A stretch of DNA of 64,000 nucleotides from NCBI GenBank assembly GCA_027559495.1, contig JAMXSV010000003.1, forward strand, positions 1,488,001 to 1,552,000, read 5' to 3'. The notes under the pieces are model-generated. The model was not told the origin of the DNA, did no database searches, and saw only the letters and a list, made by a program, of their open reading frames with translations. Numbering within the stretch: position 1 is the first letter of the stretch; each line of letters begins with the position of its first letter. The stretch comes from Aurifilum marmelostoma. Its lineage: Eukaryota > Ascomycota > Sordariomycetes > Diaporthales > Cryphonectriaceae. Shown here in pieces: positions 10,139 to 21,335 of this stretch. Made by a program: the position numbers and the translations under genes.

Positions 10139-13100
10139 TCATTCATCTGACGGAGGGGTCAGCCGGCTTGCAGCTGAGGGTGGCTCGACAGTGATGGGCG
10201 GCGCGCTTGCCACCGCCGTCGCCGCAGCCGTGCCCGCTGTGACATCGCTCACGTCACCAACGCCGCTGTCATCGTCTGTGTTGTTCGAATCGCCTTGCTG
10301 GTCCTCGTGTTCAACATGAAGGCCCGACTCTCGTCCAACGTCCTTGGCACTGGTCCTCGCATCTCCTCGAGGGCCCCGGCTCTGCTGGGCACTTCCTGCG
10401 CCGTCGCTGCCGCTCACTGACCGGTCCTCCTTGTTGTTGCCATCGCCTGCTGGCGGTGCCTTGGTGTTCCCACTGAGCGACAGGAGCCCAGATCCCGTGT
10501 TCGGGTCCATTCGTACCTCGAACACCTTGGACCTCTCGACCTCCTTCATCGCCTTCCGCATCCGTTCTCGTCTGGCTTGTCCCCTCAGTCGGCTTTGTGC
10601 CCCAGCCCCGTTGGTCACAAACCGGACAGACTCAATCGTGAAGCTGAGCCCATCATGGCTCGACCGCTGTCCCTTGCGGCCTAGCTGTCCGCCCCACTCC
10701 CGACTCTTGATGCCGAACCTGGTTGTGGAAGTATAATGCTCGAGTTTTGGCAAGATCGTGACCATCACGTGCATGTCCTTCCCCGGGGGCGCTGTGACGG
10801 GACCAGTCTGCAGAGGTGCTTCCAGGAAATCGGGCGAGGGCTTCGGCTCGAGCGGTGCCTTGCCACGGCCCTTCTTGCCGCCTTTGATCACCTTGACATC
10901 TGCATCAGGCCCTTCATCGAGGCCCAGCATGTCGACGTCGACGTCCTCTGGCCATTCACCACGGATCCACCCACCGTGGATGCAGGCTGCCACGACATCA
11001 GAATCGTCCGTATACACGTCCGTGCCCCACACGGCCCGCCGGGACGTGATCTCTGACCTCGCAGACGACGTAAGGTGCTGTTTCCCGACCTTGACCATGA
11101 GGGTGCTTCCCTCCTTCCCCCCTGATGACGTCGAGCGGCAGGGGTTTCGGCGTCGATGAGTAGGCGTGGCGCGGCGGCCTTCCAGTGCGGGGATCCTGTA
11201 TCCGTGCTGGCTGCAGGCTAAGCTCGTAGACGAAATCGCCCAGGTGCTCACGAGGCTTGTGGGCGATCGCCGCCAAGACCGCCTCGTTCGAGATGATGCG
11301 CTTCGTCTTCGGTGGAACGATCACTGCTGGGCTCGGTAGCGGGGGGGCGGCAGCAGCTGATCTGGCGTTGGGTTGATCCCTGGGTTGTTCGTGAGCTACA
11401 GATCGTGGGGGTACGTGGTGGTGTGTCATGACGAGGTCTCTTGCAAGGCCTGTGGGGGAAGAGGTCGGCGTAGGGCCCTTGTGACTATTAAATAGCGAGG
11501 CGCCAGCCTGTTGGGGTGACATCTGCTCCGGAATGTGGTGGTGGTGATGGTGATGACTAATAATGTGAGAGTTTTAGTGAAAGGGGCCATGACATCCAGG
11601 GAATTGGGGCACGTACTGATGATGGTGATGGTGTGAATGGGTCTTGAGCCGCTTGGCTCTGCCCAGTGGTGTGCTTCTTCCATTGCTCTCTTCGTCACCT
11701 TTGATATCCTCATCCTTTGCCTTCCTGCGCTTGGTCCGGGAAGTGGTGTCGCGGCCAGCTTTGGCATCGCTGGTCACCTCCTGGGGCGCGTGATCAAGGT
11801 CCTCACGCCTGCCCATGCTGCTATTGGAGTGAGCCAGCTGGGCGCCAGATGCGACAGGGCTTGAGACGCCCAAGCCACCAAGCCCACTCCCGATCCCAGA
11901 AAACATGCGACCGAATTCGCTCTTAATGCCGGCCTCCCCAGGTGGGCCTTGCAGCTGGGGTTGAGCGCCCTGAACTGCCTGGGGCAGTGGCGATATGCGG
12001 CCCTTCCTGTTTATTTCCTGCTGTATGCGTAAAAGGTTTTGCTGCGGCGCCATGGGATGCGGCGCCTCCTCTGCTGGCCGAGACCGCGGTGAGCCAAAGA
12101 GACCTGGATGGCCGTTGCTATATGCGACCGAGGGGGGAGGCGGGCCCTCTTCCCCAGGGCGTCGAGGCGGTTGCTGGTGCTGTGGAGGTAGTCCAACAGG
12201 CCGATGGCGCTCTGGAGATTCAAGGGGGAGTGGCTGGGTGGCCCGGATTTGCCACTGGCTGCGGATGCCCTGGATGAGATGATGGCGGGTAGCGCTCGAG
12301 CGGTGACTGCGCGTATGACCCAGCAGGATGGCTAAATGGAGGGGCAGAACTGCGTGGGTATTCTGGCTGTCGTGGTGGTGGAGGAGGTGGGGCAGGCCTG
12401 GCTTCCTCGTAAGGGGGGCCCACGAGGCCCGTCGTACGGTGCCCTCTGCCAGTGTGCCTGGTCACGAGGGTCGGGCGGCGGCGGCCTGGCGTACTGAGGC
12501 GGAAGGGGTACATCCCGCCTTGGCATGCCTGGCGGGCCGTACTCAGCAGGAGGATGCATGCCATGTGGCCGTCCAGGATCACTGCCAGACATGGTCCTCT
12601 CCCTTCTCTCCCGCTCGCGCTCGCGCTCGCGCATATCCATCTCCCTCTCCCTCTCGAACCTTTCTCGTTCGAACCTCTCCCTCTCGAACTTTTCTCTGTC
12701 GGACATCATCCTCTCGTCATACTTGAGCACAATGGGCCGCTCTGGGTTGTACTCTGCGCCCGGCCCAATCTCCTCACGCCTCCCATACATGTCGGTATGT
12801 CCTGGCCGTCCCAGCTCCATTGGGCGGGATGGCGGCGGGTACGCTTTGGGCTGACTGCTCGGTCGTGGAGGAGGGGGGAACTGAGCCGCTCGAGACCCTC
12901 TGATACTCTCGAGAGTGCTCGGCGGGACCCATAGGTGGTGGAGGGTGTCGGAAAGTCTGTGGTGTCCCGTACCTCTGCATCTCAGGGGTTAGGTGCATGC
13001 TATGCGGCGAGCCCCCAGGATTTCGGGAATCCCGAGCATCGTACATTCTCTGGTGTTGTTCAGGAGTATGTGGTCGACGATACGGACCATAGTCGGCAGG

Positions 13101-13635
13101 GCTCGGGTTCATTCTCGGAGAGGCGTGCGTGCTCGAGGTATACGGCGGCGCTGACATCCCGGCTGACGTTGAAGGCGGTGGGAATGAGGGCCCAGCGGCT
13201 TCACGAGATGGTCCCCCAAGCATATGAGATATCGACATGGAGCTCCCGCCGCCCGCCGTCCTCGGCAGCGTACCAAGAGCAGGCAGCTCACGGCCGCCAG
13301 GGAAGGCTGTTGAGGGCCCAACAGATACGGGAGGGGGTCTCGGTGGCGGCAAGCTGTACGAGGAAGACCCGCCCATCGACATACTAGGGCTGGGTCCTGC
13401 ACCTTGGCCAGGCTGAGGCGGCGAGCCTGGGTGAGGCCCAGGTCGACTCATAGAGGGCGCAGTTGGCATGGAGGAGGAGCTCTGATGGCGCGAGTGGTTC
13501 GAGGGCGCGGACGGGTTAGGGTCGTAGGCTCGAGAAGAGGGAAAATAGTGCGGATCGGAAGTTCTCCTCTGAGGGTGCTCCGACGGGTATGCAGAACCAC
13601 CTGGAGGAGGGTGAGGTGGAGGGTGTTGTTGTTGT

Positions 13636-13668
<33 letters not shown>

Positions 13669-13817
13669 GACGAGCCAAATGGGGTCTGCGCAGGGGTAGA
13701 GGCGGCAGAGGACGGCGTAGGAGGAGGAAGGGTCTGTCGGGCATAGAGAGGAGACTGGGCGTTCCCCGAGAAGGGGTGGTTGGGAGGCTGTGAATGTCTT
13801 GGATCTCGAGGATCCAT
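10139..13817 (-). CDS. rxt3: Rxt3, Rpd3L histone deacetylase complex subunit, four frameshifts
   Basis: Large minus-strand gene, two exons (13817-11617 and 11556-10139) around a 60-bp intron with GTACGT donor and TATTAG acceptor. The conserved Rxt3 domain follows the intron: GDFVYELSLQPARI, then VWGTDVYTDDSDVVAACIHG and WIRGEWPEDVDVDMLGLDEG. Yeast Rxt3 is a subunit of the Rpd3L deacetylase complex, so a nuclear co-repressor role is expected. The N-terminal half is low complexity: Pro/Ser-rich, a poly-Gln tract (about residues 50-64), an Arg/Glu-rich segment coded near 12600-12680, and an 11-His tract split by the intron. The frame shifts four times, at G6 12873-12878, G6 12413-12418, G5 12224-12228 and C6 11117-11122 (plus-strand bases). 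Omitting one base at each gives 1205 codons with no internal stop (1204 residues). The domain is well conserved on both sides of each break, so the gene is probably functional. Confidence 0.88.
13625..13669 (-). repeat. CAG/CAA repeat coding poly-Gln in Rxt3
   Basis: Trinucleotide tract that reads CAG/CAA on the minus strand, coding about 15 glutamines near residue 50 of Rxt3. Mixed codons suggest a stable, selected tract rather than a recent expansion. Confidence 0.85.
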
Positions 13818-16800
13818 CTTGTAGGTGACCGTAAGGCGGTGGTCAAAACTTTTCGAGTATCAAGCTGTAGACGGGCAGCCTAGCAGGACGGAAACGGTGA
13901 TGGCAGCGCAGAGGGCGGCCCGAGTGCATTACCCAGCCAGCCGGGAGCTCTTCCTGTATGGATGGCGGCGGGAGATAGTGCTAATCCGACGTCAGACACC
14001 AGCAGACGAGGGTAAGGAAGGCGTGCGACGGTGGTTGAAGATGCGGCGTGGCGGGCAGGTGAGGGCTGCTGAAGAAGCTGGGACTCGGTCGCATGCGCTA
14101 CGTGGTACAGGATCTCTGGTCTCGATCGAGGGCGCCGGCGTCTTTGTGCAGAATGGTGGGTGGACTGAAACGCCGTGCTGCAGATGTGCGTTCGTGTTGT
14201 GGGAGGTCGGTGACCAGGTCGTCAAAGGGTAGGAGGAGGTTGTTTTTTTGGGAGCAAGAGGTAGTAGAGACAGTCTGTGTTTGTGATCCACAGAAGAAGA
14301 GGCGGTAGTGGCATGCGCTGGGGACCTTGGGAGAACCTTGGGAAGGGGAAAATATGGGGAAGTTGAAAAGCGACAAGAAGCTGGGCCTGGTAGGAAAGGA
14401 TGTTGCAGGGGGCCCAGACAGGGTAGGGGCAGGGGCCGAAGGCCCTAAGGGAGGTGGGGAGAACAGAGACGGGCAGGGGCGCTAAATTGGGACATGGATC
14501 GTCATCAAGTTTGTGCAGCAGAAGGTACAAACAACACACCAGCTTCCGACAAGCTGTGCTTCATGCTGCTGCTGGTCCTCAGCTGTGGTGTGGGCGGAGA
14601 GACATTCAGAAGATTGAGCACAGCAAATGACATGTGTATACTCAAGATCTAACCAACATCAAGAATGTATCTTGCAGCTTGCTCTTTTTTTTTTCTCTCC
14701 CCCCAACAAGAGCAAGACAAGAACAGGGCGGAGAATGGCAATAGTGACTGATCACGTTTGACAGTTCACGAAGGGTAGTAACCAGCAGAAGCATGAGCTG
14801 GAGCAGGGGTGGGGGGGGAGCATCACCACGCTAGTCAGGGTCCATGGGCTGGAACGACAGGGATAGGCCCAGCAGATATTGTTTCTCTTCTTCGAATTTT
14901 CATCCAGTCCCAGTGCTTGCAAGAACCCATGACCGTGAAGCTCTCTGATGCCGTCACCACAGCGTTCAAGCAGCGAATGAAAGGCCACATCACGGTATGG
15001 TGTGAGCAGCAGCAATCTGCACAACGAGTATTGCGTACGGGACAACTTGAACAAATCAAGAGACATGATCGATATTGAACAGTTGGCTTAACGATCGTGT
15101 AGGGTTTGTAGGCGCTGTGGCTGTTCGTCTTCAAGGCTATCAGCATTAAACAGAAAAAAGAAAAACAGACCGCCATTCCGGTCGCAGCTAAGTGGGTGGG
15201 TGAGATCATATGCGAGGGCAAGCCGCAGATGATACCCAAGTGCTCTTCAGGTGAGAAAAGCGGGGGCAGGCCAGAGAAGAGAACCTGGACGGTACTTGCT
15301 GGGTAGTAATGCTATTGTAGCAGCAATTAAACTCCTCCCCGCCGGGATGGTTTTACAATTGTCGACAGACACTTTTGGGGGGGGTTGAAGGGTAAAGCCA
15401 CAAAGGAGATGAAAGAAAAGAAGAAGAAAAAAAGGTACAAGAAGGAAAAGGAAAGACCAAAGGGAAAGGGAGAGGGCAAAAAGGGGTGGTTGGGGGTGGA
15501 GGAGACCGTATCTCTCATACCGCATACTGTCATGGTTATCAGAAGCATATTTCCGGCAGCATGCAGCCAAAAGTTATTTCGGCTTGTTGCTCACAAGTCA
15601 TTTCGGTTTTCGTTGAAACTTAGCAGCATGACGTGATGTCGAATCAGACAAGTCGACAAGCCAGGGACGGACTTACTCATCATGCAAAGTTACTAGTCAT
15701 ATCTCTGTCTCACGGCTTTCACTCTGTCCCGCGCCTTTTTAGATCTTTGGTTTTTTTGGTGGTTTTTCTTCTTCTTCTTTCTTTTCGCCCCCAGAGCCCG
15801 CGTTGAGCTGTGATCGAGGTCACATACAGGGCTTGGTGCATTTCGGCTGCTGCTGCTGCTGAAGCTGCCTGACTTTGAAGTCCTTCCCCCGCTCTGGGCA
15901 GCCCAGTACAACATGATTCCCCCCTGTTCCTGCCTTTCCAAGGGTGGGGAACTATAACCATAACCTTGCCATCCCAGCCCGCGACCCTGAATCTCAATCA
16001 TCCGTGGGGAGCCCTTTCCCGGCAACGGCAGCCTCCGCTATGACCACTATCCTACCCGTTAGAGTACTTTATCTTGTATAGCTCCTGCCTCGTTCGTGAC
16101 CTTATTAGCTTGCCCAGACCCAGACCTCACATAGATGTACCGAACTTCTCTCTCACTCTCTCACACACATACCACTCGGATAACGACGGCCCACCAATAG
16201 TGATTATTCCCGTCTAAATGTGACGGTGCAGTGTTTCATAACAACTCATTCACATTGCAGAAGCAACTGTCATCCCCACCTCCATCTGCCGGCTACGTGG
16301 AACGCGTCGCTGCTGGCTGCTGGCTGCTGGCTATTGGCTGATCTTGTCCCGTGGACCTGGTCAGCTCACCTCCAACACATACCAATCTGTTGTACCCTGT
16401 ACAAGAGGGGTTACATGCAGGTCAAGAGACCGCTCCCCAAAAATGTGAGGCGGCACGAGACCTCACTGTGATAGCGGGCTCATCTGCAATGCTGCAATGC
16501 TGCATGCCACCACACCATCTTTTCCGGCTCCATCTGTGTGTCTCTTACCATCCACACAGTCGCAATACCTACCACTCATTGGCAGCCGTCCCCGTCCCTG
16601 CCTCTCTACCCCGGCTTACCCAGCTCCAGCGCATCCCGACCCGGACTGACTACTGCTTGTTGGTGTGTTAGGACACTGGCCAGGCACCCAGGGACACGTC
16701 TTGCCCCGCCTAGGCCGTGTTGATCGACTTTGAAACCGGTTTCGCTCCAATCAGCTAATGCAGACTACGCGCGCCATCTCGTGTATGTTGTGTCCTCCGG

Positions 16801-18025
16801 GACGAGTTGTTGCCGCGGAGGCCATGTCGTATATTCACTCCCTTCCTGGCACAGATCTTCACATCGCCACAGCAGAGGTATAAGTAAGCGTTGAAAAAAG
16901 GGGTGCTGTGGTGTGCCACCGTGCATGTCCTGTACCTTGTGATGGTTATTGCCAGAGCCTCGCCTTGGCGGCAACCATTAGGAGCCATGGCGGCACTTTC
17001 CGTCTGACCCGTTTTGGCACAAGAAAATGCACGTCTATATGCATGTATACCCGGTTGGGACGCCACATGCAGGAGAGGACGAAAAAGCAACTGCTGCTGA
17101 AAGTCTGTGCAATATGACCAGCACTTAAAGCGCCCCTACGATTGGTCCTCGTACTTGTTTGTTCGTTCTTTGCTTTTTCCGGCGGCAAGGGAAATACGAG
17201 TGGAAAGGAGGGGGTCAGGGACAAATAGAGAGAAGCAAAATCAAAGTCCTGATCACTCTTACGTCGCAATGCATTTCGGGCTTTCCTGCAGGGCCACGTA
17301 GAGAGACAAGGTTGGCCCGCAAGGCAGCTGAATCCAGGAGAGGGCGTGTCTTATTGCTTTTCGCTGCTGGTATGCCGGTGAAAACTGAGGCATCACTGCA
17401 TGTGGCAAACGAAATACGCCCGACAGCAACTGAGCACTCGGGAGACAGGGGCTGGGAGGAAGAGAAGGGGGAAGAAATTAATAATGTACTCGGTCAGAGA
17501 TAGATCATCTGCCACCTCGACTTGCCCCGGTGGACGCCTGTTGCCGCCTGCCATCTGCTACGTACACTATTCTTTCGGCGAGGACCGGCCCTCTCCGTAC
17601 TATTCGTGGCCCTAACAAAGCGGAAGAGACAAGAGACTGCCTTCCCCCCGCCTTGTGTGCCGCTCGCTTTGTCCAGGCGGGCAGGTTCTTCTCTCGAACA
17701 ATAACTTACCTATCTTGATCGACACCTGAAAGAAAGGTATGGCACAAAGATTTCGAGAGCGTCTTGGTTGATGGGGCTCTCTCAAGCTCGAGGTCATTCC
17801 ATACATACACAAATATCAAGGCGAAGGGGGTGATTATTACTTCCCGGTCCACCAGTTTGTATCTCTCCTCTCCTACGGCCTACTTTACAACGACCCCACT
17901 CCGACAGGCGTCCTCTCTCTGAAGCGCTCTCTCTCGCGCGCGCGAACCACGGCGTTTGAAGTTCACCAAGACGCTCCATACTGTATCCACATACCCTAGA
18001 GAAATACACGCGCGTCCTCAATACA
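13818..18025. other. 4.2-kb divergent intergenic region
   Basis: Lies between the start of rxt3 (minus) and the Cys-rich gene (plus). I see no supportable coding region; the open frames are short, overlapping and compositionally biased. The rxt3-proximal 700 bases may be a long leader or promoter. Poly-pyrimidine and G-rich tracts recur, including a G8 at 15377-15384. Confidence 0.45.
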
Positions 18026-18412
18026 ATGTGTAAATCCACCCGTCCGCCCTCCTCTCTCTCGTCCCTCCCCGCGTGCACCTTGACGACCTTTGCACGGCCC
18101 CCGTCACCCTTCAGTTGGCTAACCCGAGATGACTCCATGCCTCTAGGCACCGCCTTCCAGAAACACAACCGCTGCGAAAAGTGCAACAAGATCTGGAACC
18201 GCGAGTCCCACCACATAGTCTGTGCCGACCGCAGGTGCCGCCGCGGTTTCAACCCCTCGAGCATGCCGCCCCTGGTGAACACTGATACGTGCCTGATGTG
18301 TAGGATGGCCAAGAGGCGGGAGCAGGAGGAGATGATGGCGCCCACGACGACGGCGGCGGCAGCGGCAGCGGCAGCAGCAGCATCAGGGGAACAGGGAACG
18401 GACAGGAGTCGT

Positions 18413-18456
<44 letters not shown>

Positions 18457-18571
18457 CAGCTACAAGCTAACCCCGCTGTTCTGGGACCCGGAGAGGAATG
18501 AGTTTAGTGATGTGTGGAGTTCTAGTGACGAGTCGTTGGAGGATGATGGCTGGGATCTGGTGCAGTTTTGA
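18026..18571 (+). CDS. hypothetical Cys-rich protein with poly-Ser tract
   Basis: Intronless frame of 181 residues, or 144 if translation starts at the ATG at 18137 (residue 38, MPLGTAFQKH), which begins the better-ordered part. Six cysteines are arranged CEKC, then C and C four residues apart in the CADRRC segment, then CLMC, a pattern suited to zinc binding. It is followed by an Ala tract and a 13-Ser tract coded by an AGC repeat. The C-terminus is acidic and aromatic (FWDPERNEFSDVW, ending DDGWDLVQF). I recognise no named family. The zinc-ribbon idea is inference. The minus-strand frame over the same bases, with a poly-Leu start, is a shadow of the AGC repeat. Confidence 0.6.
18413..18452 (+). 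repeat. AGC trinucleotide repeat (poly-Ser)
   Basis: About 13 perfect AGC units inside the Cys-rich hypothetical gene, coding serine. Pure units make it a candidate length-polymorphic site. Confidence 0.9.
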
Positions 18572-21286
18572 CCTGATCTCTTGTACTGTTTGACACACAG
18601 GATTTCGTCTTTTTTTTTTTTCCTCCTTCCTCCTTTTTTATTTCTTCTTACTTTGGACTTGATGAGGTTCTCTTCCTTTCTCTGCCTGCATGATTCCATT
18701 ATTCCTAACCTTTCCTCGTTGTGGTAAAACACCTTTATGTAGCTAACGAGACCAATGAAATGATGTTTGGGTTATGTTCAGGAAAGGGGATCATATAAAA
18801 GTATGCTTTGTTACCAGGTAGTCGGATAATATCAGTCAGTCTCACTTCAAAACGATAGTTGCTAATACGTGTAAGCGGGAAAAGCTGAATCTGTGCGAGT
18901 CTGACCGTCAGCTACATGGTCCACCATCGTCATCTCCAGATGGAGCCTATCACAACTAGTTCCACTTGGGCAGTCCACGGCAGCACCACAGCAACTAGGA
19001 GTATCGTGCTTGTGCCCCATCTTTTGTACCATCCGACACTGCTGCTGTGTTCAGAGTGGGTGGCCATGTTCAGGCTGCCAATTCTTAACCTTTATTGATT
19101 TATGACAAGCATTTCTGTCCAAGACTGCGCACTGTGATCGTCCTGATGCGGCGATGATGGGGTCGTGATACAATGCACAAAAGTTTGCTACTATGCAGGT
19201 GGCCTGAGGTCAGATTCACAAGACAAAGGGTTATAAATGATGGCCCACAAAACAAGACGATGTACAGGAGAGTGACTCTGGAACTCAACGACAGATCCTG
19301 ACCAACCAAAAGGAACTGCTCCTTTCTGAAGAATTGGCATCTTCCCTCTGAGTCGGACCCGAGGCTGCTTGCATGCTGCCTAGCACAGAAATATGGCCTC
19401 TCAAAGGATCATTGGTCAGAGAAAGATCTAGCATTCAGTTTTTGACGAATGCATCCCGGATCAAAGTAGTCGATATCATGAGGAAGGGAGTCAAGGAAAA
19501 CAGATCCTAGCCAAGTGGCTCCTCAGACGCTGTTCCCCGGCCCCCAACGCCATACACATCTTGCTGCCCATTGAATTACTCGATACCATGTCTACATAAA
19601 CCCTAAGATTGAATCTGATACATTCTCTTAAAGTGTGCTCAAAGAATCTTGAGGTTTATTATGGAGATTCAAGCAGAATCCAACTGAGAATTAAAGTCTG
19701 TCTGCTGTCAATGAAGTATACAGGCGGGCACTTTTACACGGGCTGAACCTTGATGTTTTTTTTTTTTTTTTGTTTCTTTCTTTTTTGTCCTCCTCGGAAA
19801 AACATCTTGCATGAATCTAAAAGTAATAGAATGAGGTCAACACTTGTGAACCTTGTTTTCGACAGTACGTCTCCACGGGGGCCTCCGATTGACTGGGTTT
19901 TGCGTTTCGGTTGTAAAAATTTACCATAAGGGACAACAAGATGGCAATATCCAGTCGATGTCAGTTTATCCTTCGCGGTTGTCTTACCTTGGAACGCCCA
20001 TCCAAACACTCGTATCTAGGATACCATGTCCATTTGCCAGGCGGACGATCCACCCTCCGCAGGGTGAAACCGGCGACATAATCTTACATATGGGACAGTC
20101 AAGCAACGCCACCTCAGCCGGGACAGGCAACAGCGGCTATCCGCATCTGAGAAAACCACTCGGTGTTAACGGCCAGAGGAAGAAGAAAAGTATGAGGCTG
20201 GTAGCGATTGCGTTGTCGGACCATCCGCAGGGTCGAAAACCTTGGGAAGTCTTGATTGAGCCGCATGCACCCGCCTGCAGCTACACCCCGGCCTGGCCAA
20301 GATCACCAATCCTTCGCGCCTAGGCTACCTTGTAGAGCATGCCCGTTGGTACCGATGGTGTGGTTCAGCTACAGCTTGTGGCTGAGGGGATCCCGGAGAC
20401 ATGCTTAGTTGGCGCGGAAGAGTGCCGCATGCTGCACATCCAACTACAAAAGGACGTATTTGGCTCCATACACTTATTGGCCATCTAGTGATCTAACAAA
20501 GTGGATATCAGTGTAAGAGCTAGACGGAGCCTCATAATATCATGAACATGGCAAATCAAGTTTTCTAGAGCCCGTTGTGCCCAGGCAAGAGACCCTAAGA
20601 CTTCACGTTGGTTCAACTACTGTCCAGGACGAACCCACGTTCACAATGTTGTGAAGGCGTGCAAAGCCTCACCGGGTCTCAGCTATGCATGCATGACGCT
20701 CAGTCATACTTGTCGCTCTCAACCAAACCGATATAAGTAATTTTTCCGCTGCTAGGAAATTTAGTTACTGCGATTTGGAGCGAATTGAAGAGTCCCGGTA
20801 GCCAGTCATACGGCTCTAGGCACCCAACGGGAGTAAGACATATAATACCATGCGGATTCTAGATCCGACTCACTAACCTCAAGACTATATAATAATTGGC
20901 AGGTCGCCTTTTGAGGCTCAAGGCAGCCTCCCTGAAATATTGAACCTCAAAACTCTGCTCAAAGAGTAATACGGCTGCCTACTTACTCGTTTATGTTTAC
21001 GGATGAGTGTTCTCACTGGGCCCCCGGTTGTCAAAGGAAGCCTCTCTCCTTGATCTTCCCGAAGACCTCCTAGAAATAAGTGTATGCATGTTCCTCTCTC
21101 TTTGGACACATTCCATCGCATGTACATACTTGAGGCATTGATCCTGTTGTTATTCGTCCGCAAGGGGGACACTGCCCATCATTTTTGAACCTTCCTTCTT
21201 TTCTTCTTCCACCAGTTTAACAGGACAGCCAAACTCTCGTTCTCAACACCCTGACTTTACGTTCATACATTTCACTTCCCATAGTT
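18572..21286. other. 2.7-kb spacer
   Basis: No supportable gene. There is a T17 tract around 19755-19771. The longest plus frame (19853-20323, 156 residues) has no conserved motif and a mixed, random-looking composition. The right end should hold the promoter and leader of the BCS1-like gene. Confidence 0.45.
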
Positions 21287-21307
21287 CCCCCCCCCCCCCC
21301 CCCCCCC
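21287..21307. repeat. C21 homopolymer in the 5' leader of the BCS1-like gene
   Basis: Uninterrupted run of 21 cytosines ending 28 bases before the ATG at 21336. It is the longest C/G run in the window and probably lies within the transcribed leader. Confidence 0.9.
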
Positions 21308-21335
21308 ACACCGCAAGGCAAGGCACGAGGAAGAT

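Noticed and set aside
17794..18453. 219-codon minus-strand frame starting with poly-Leu
   Set aside because: The poly-Leu is the complement of the AGC repeat coding Ser in the plus-strand gene; the rest looks random.
19853..20323. 156-codon plus frame
   Set aside because: Random-looking composition, no motif, no splice or context support.
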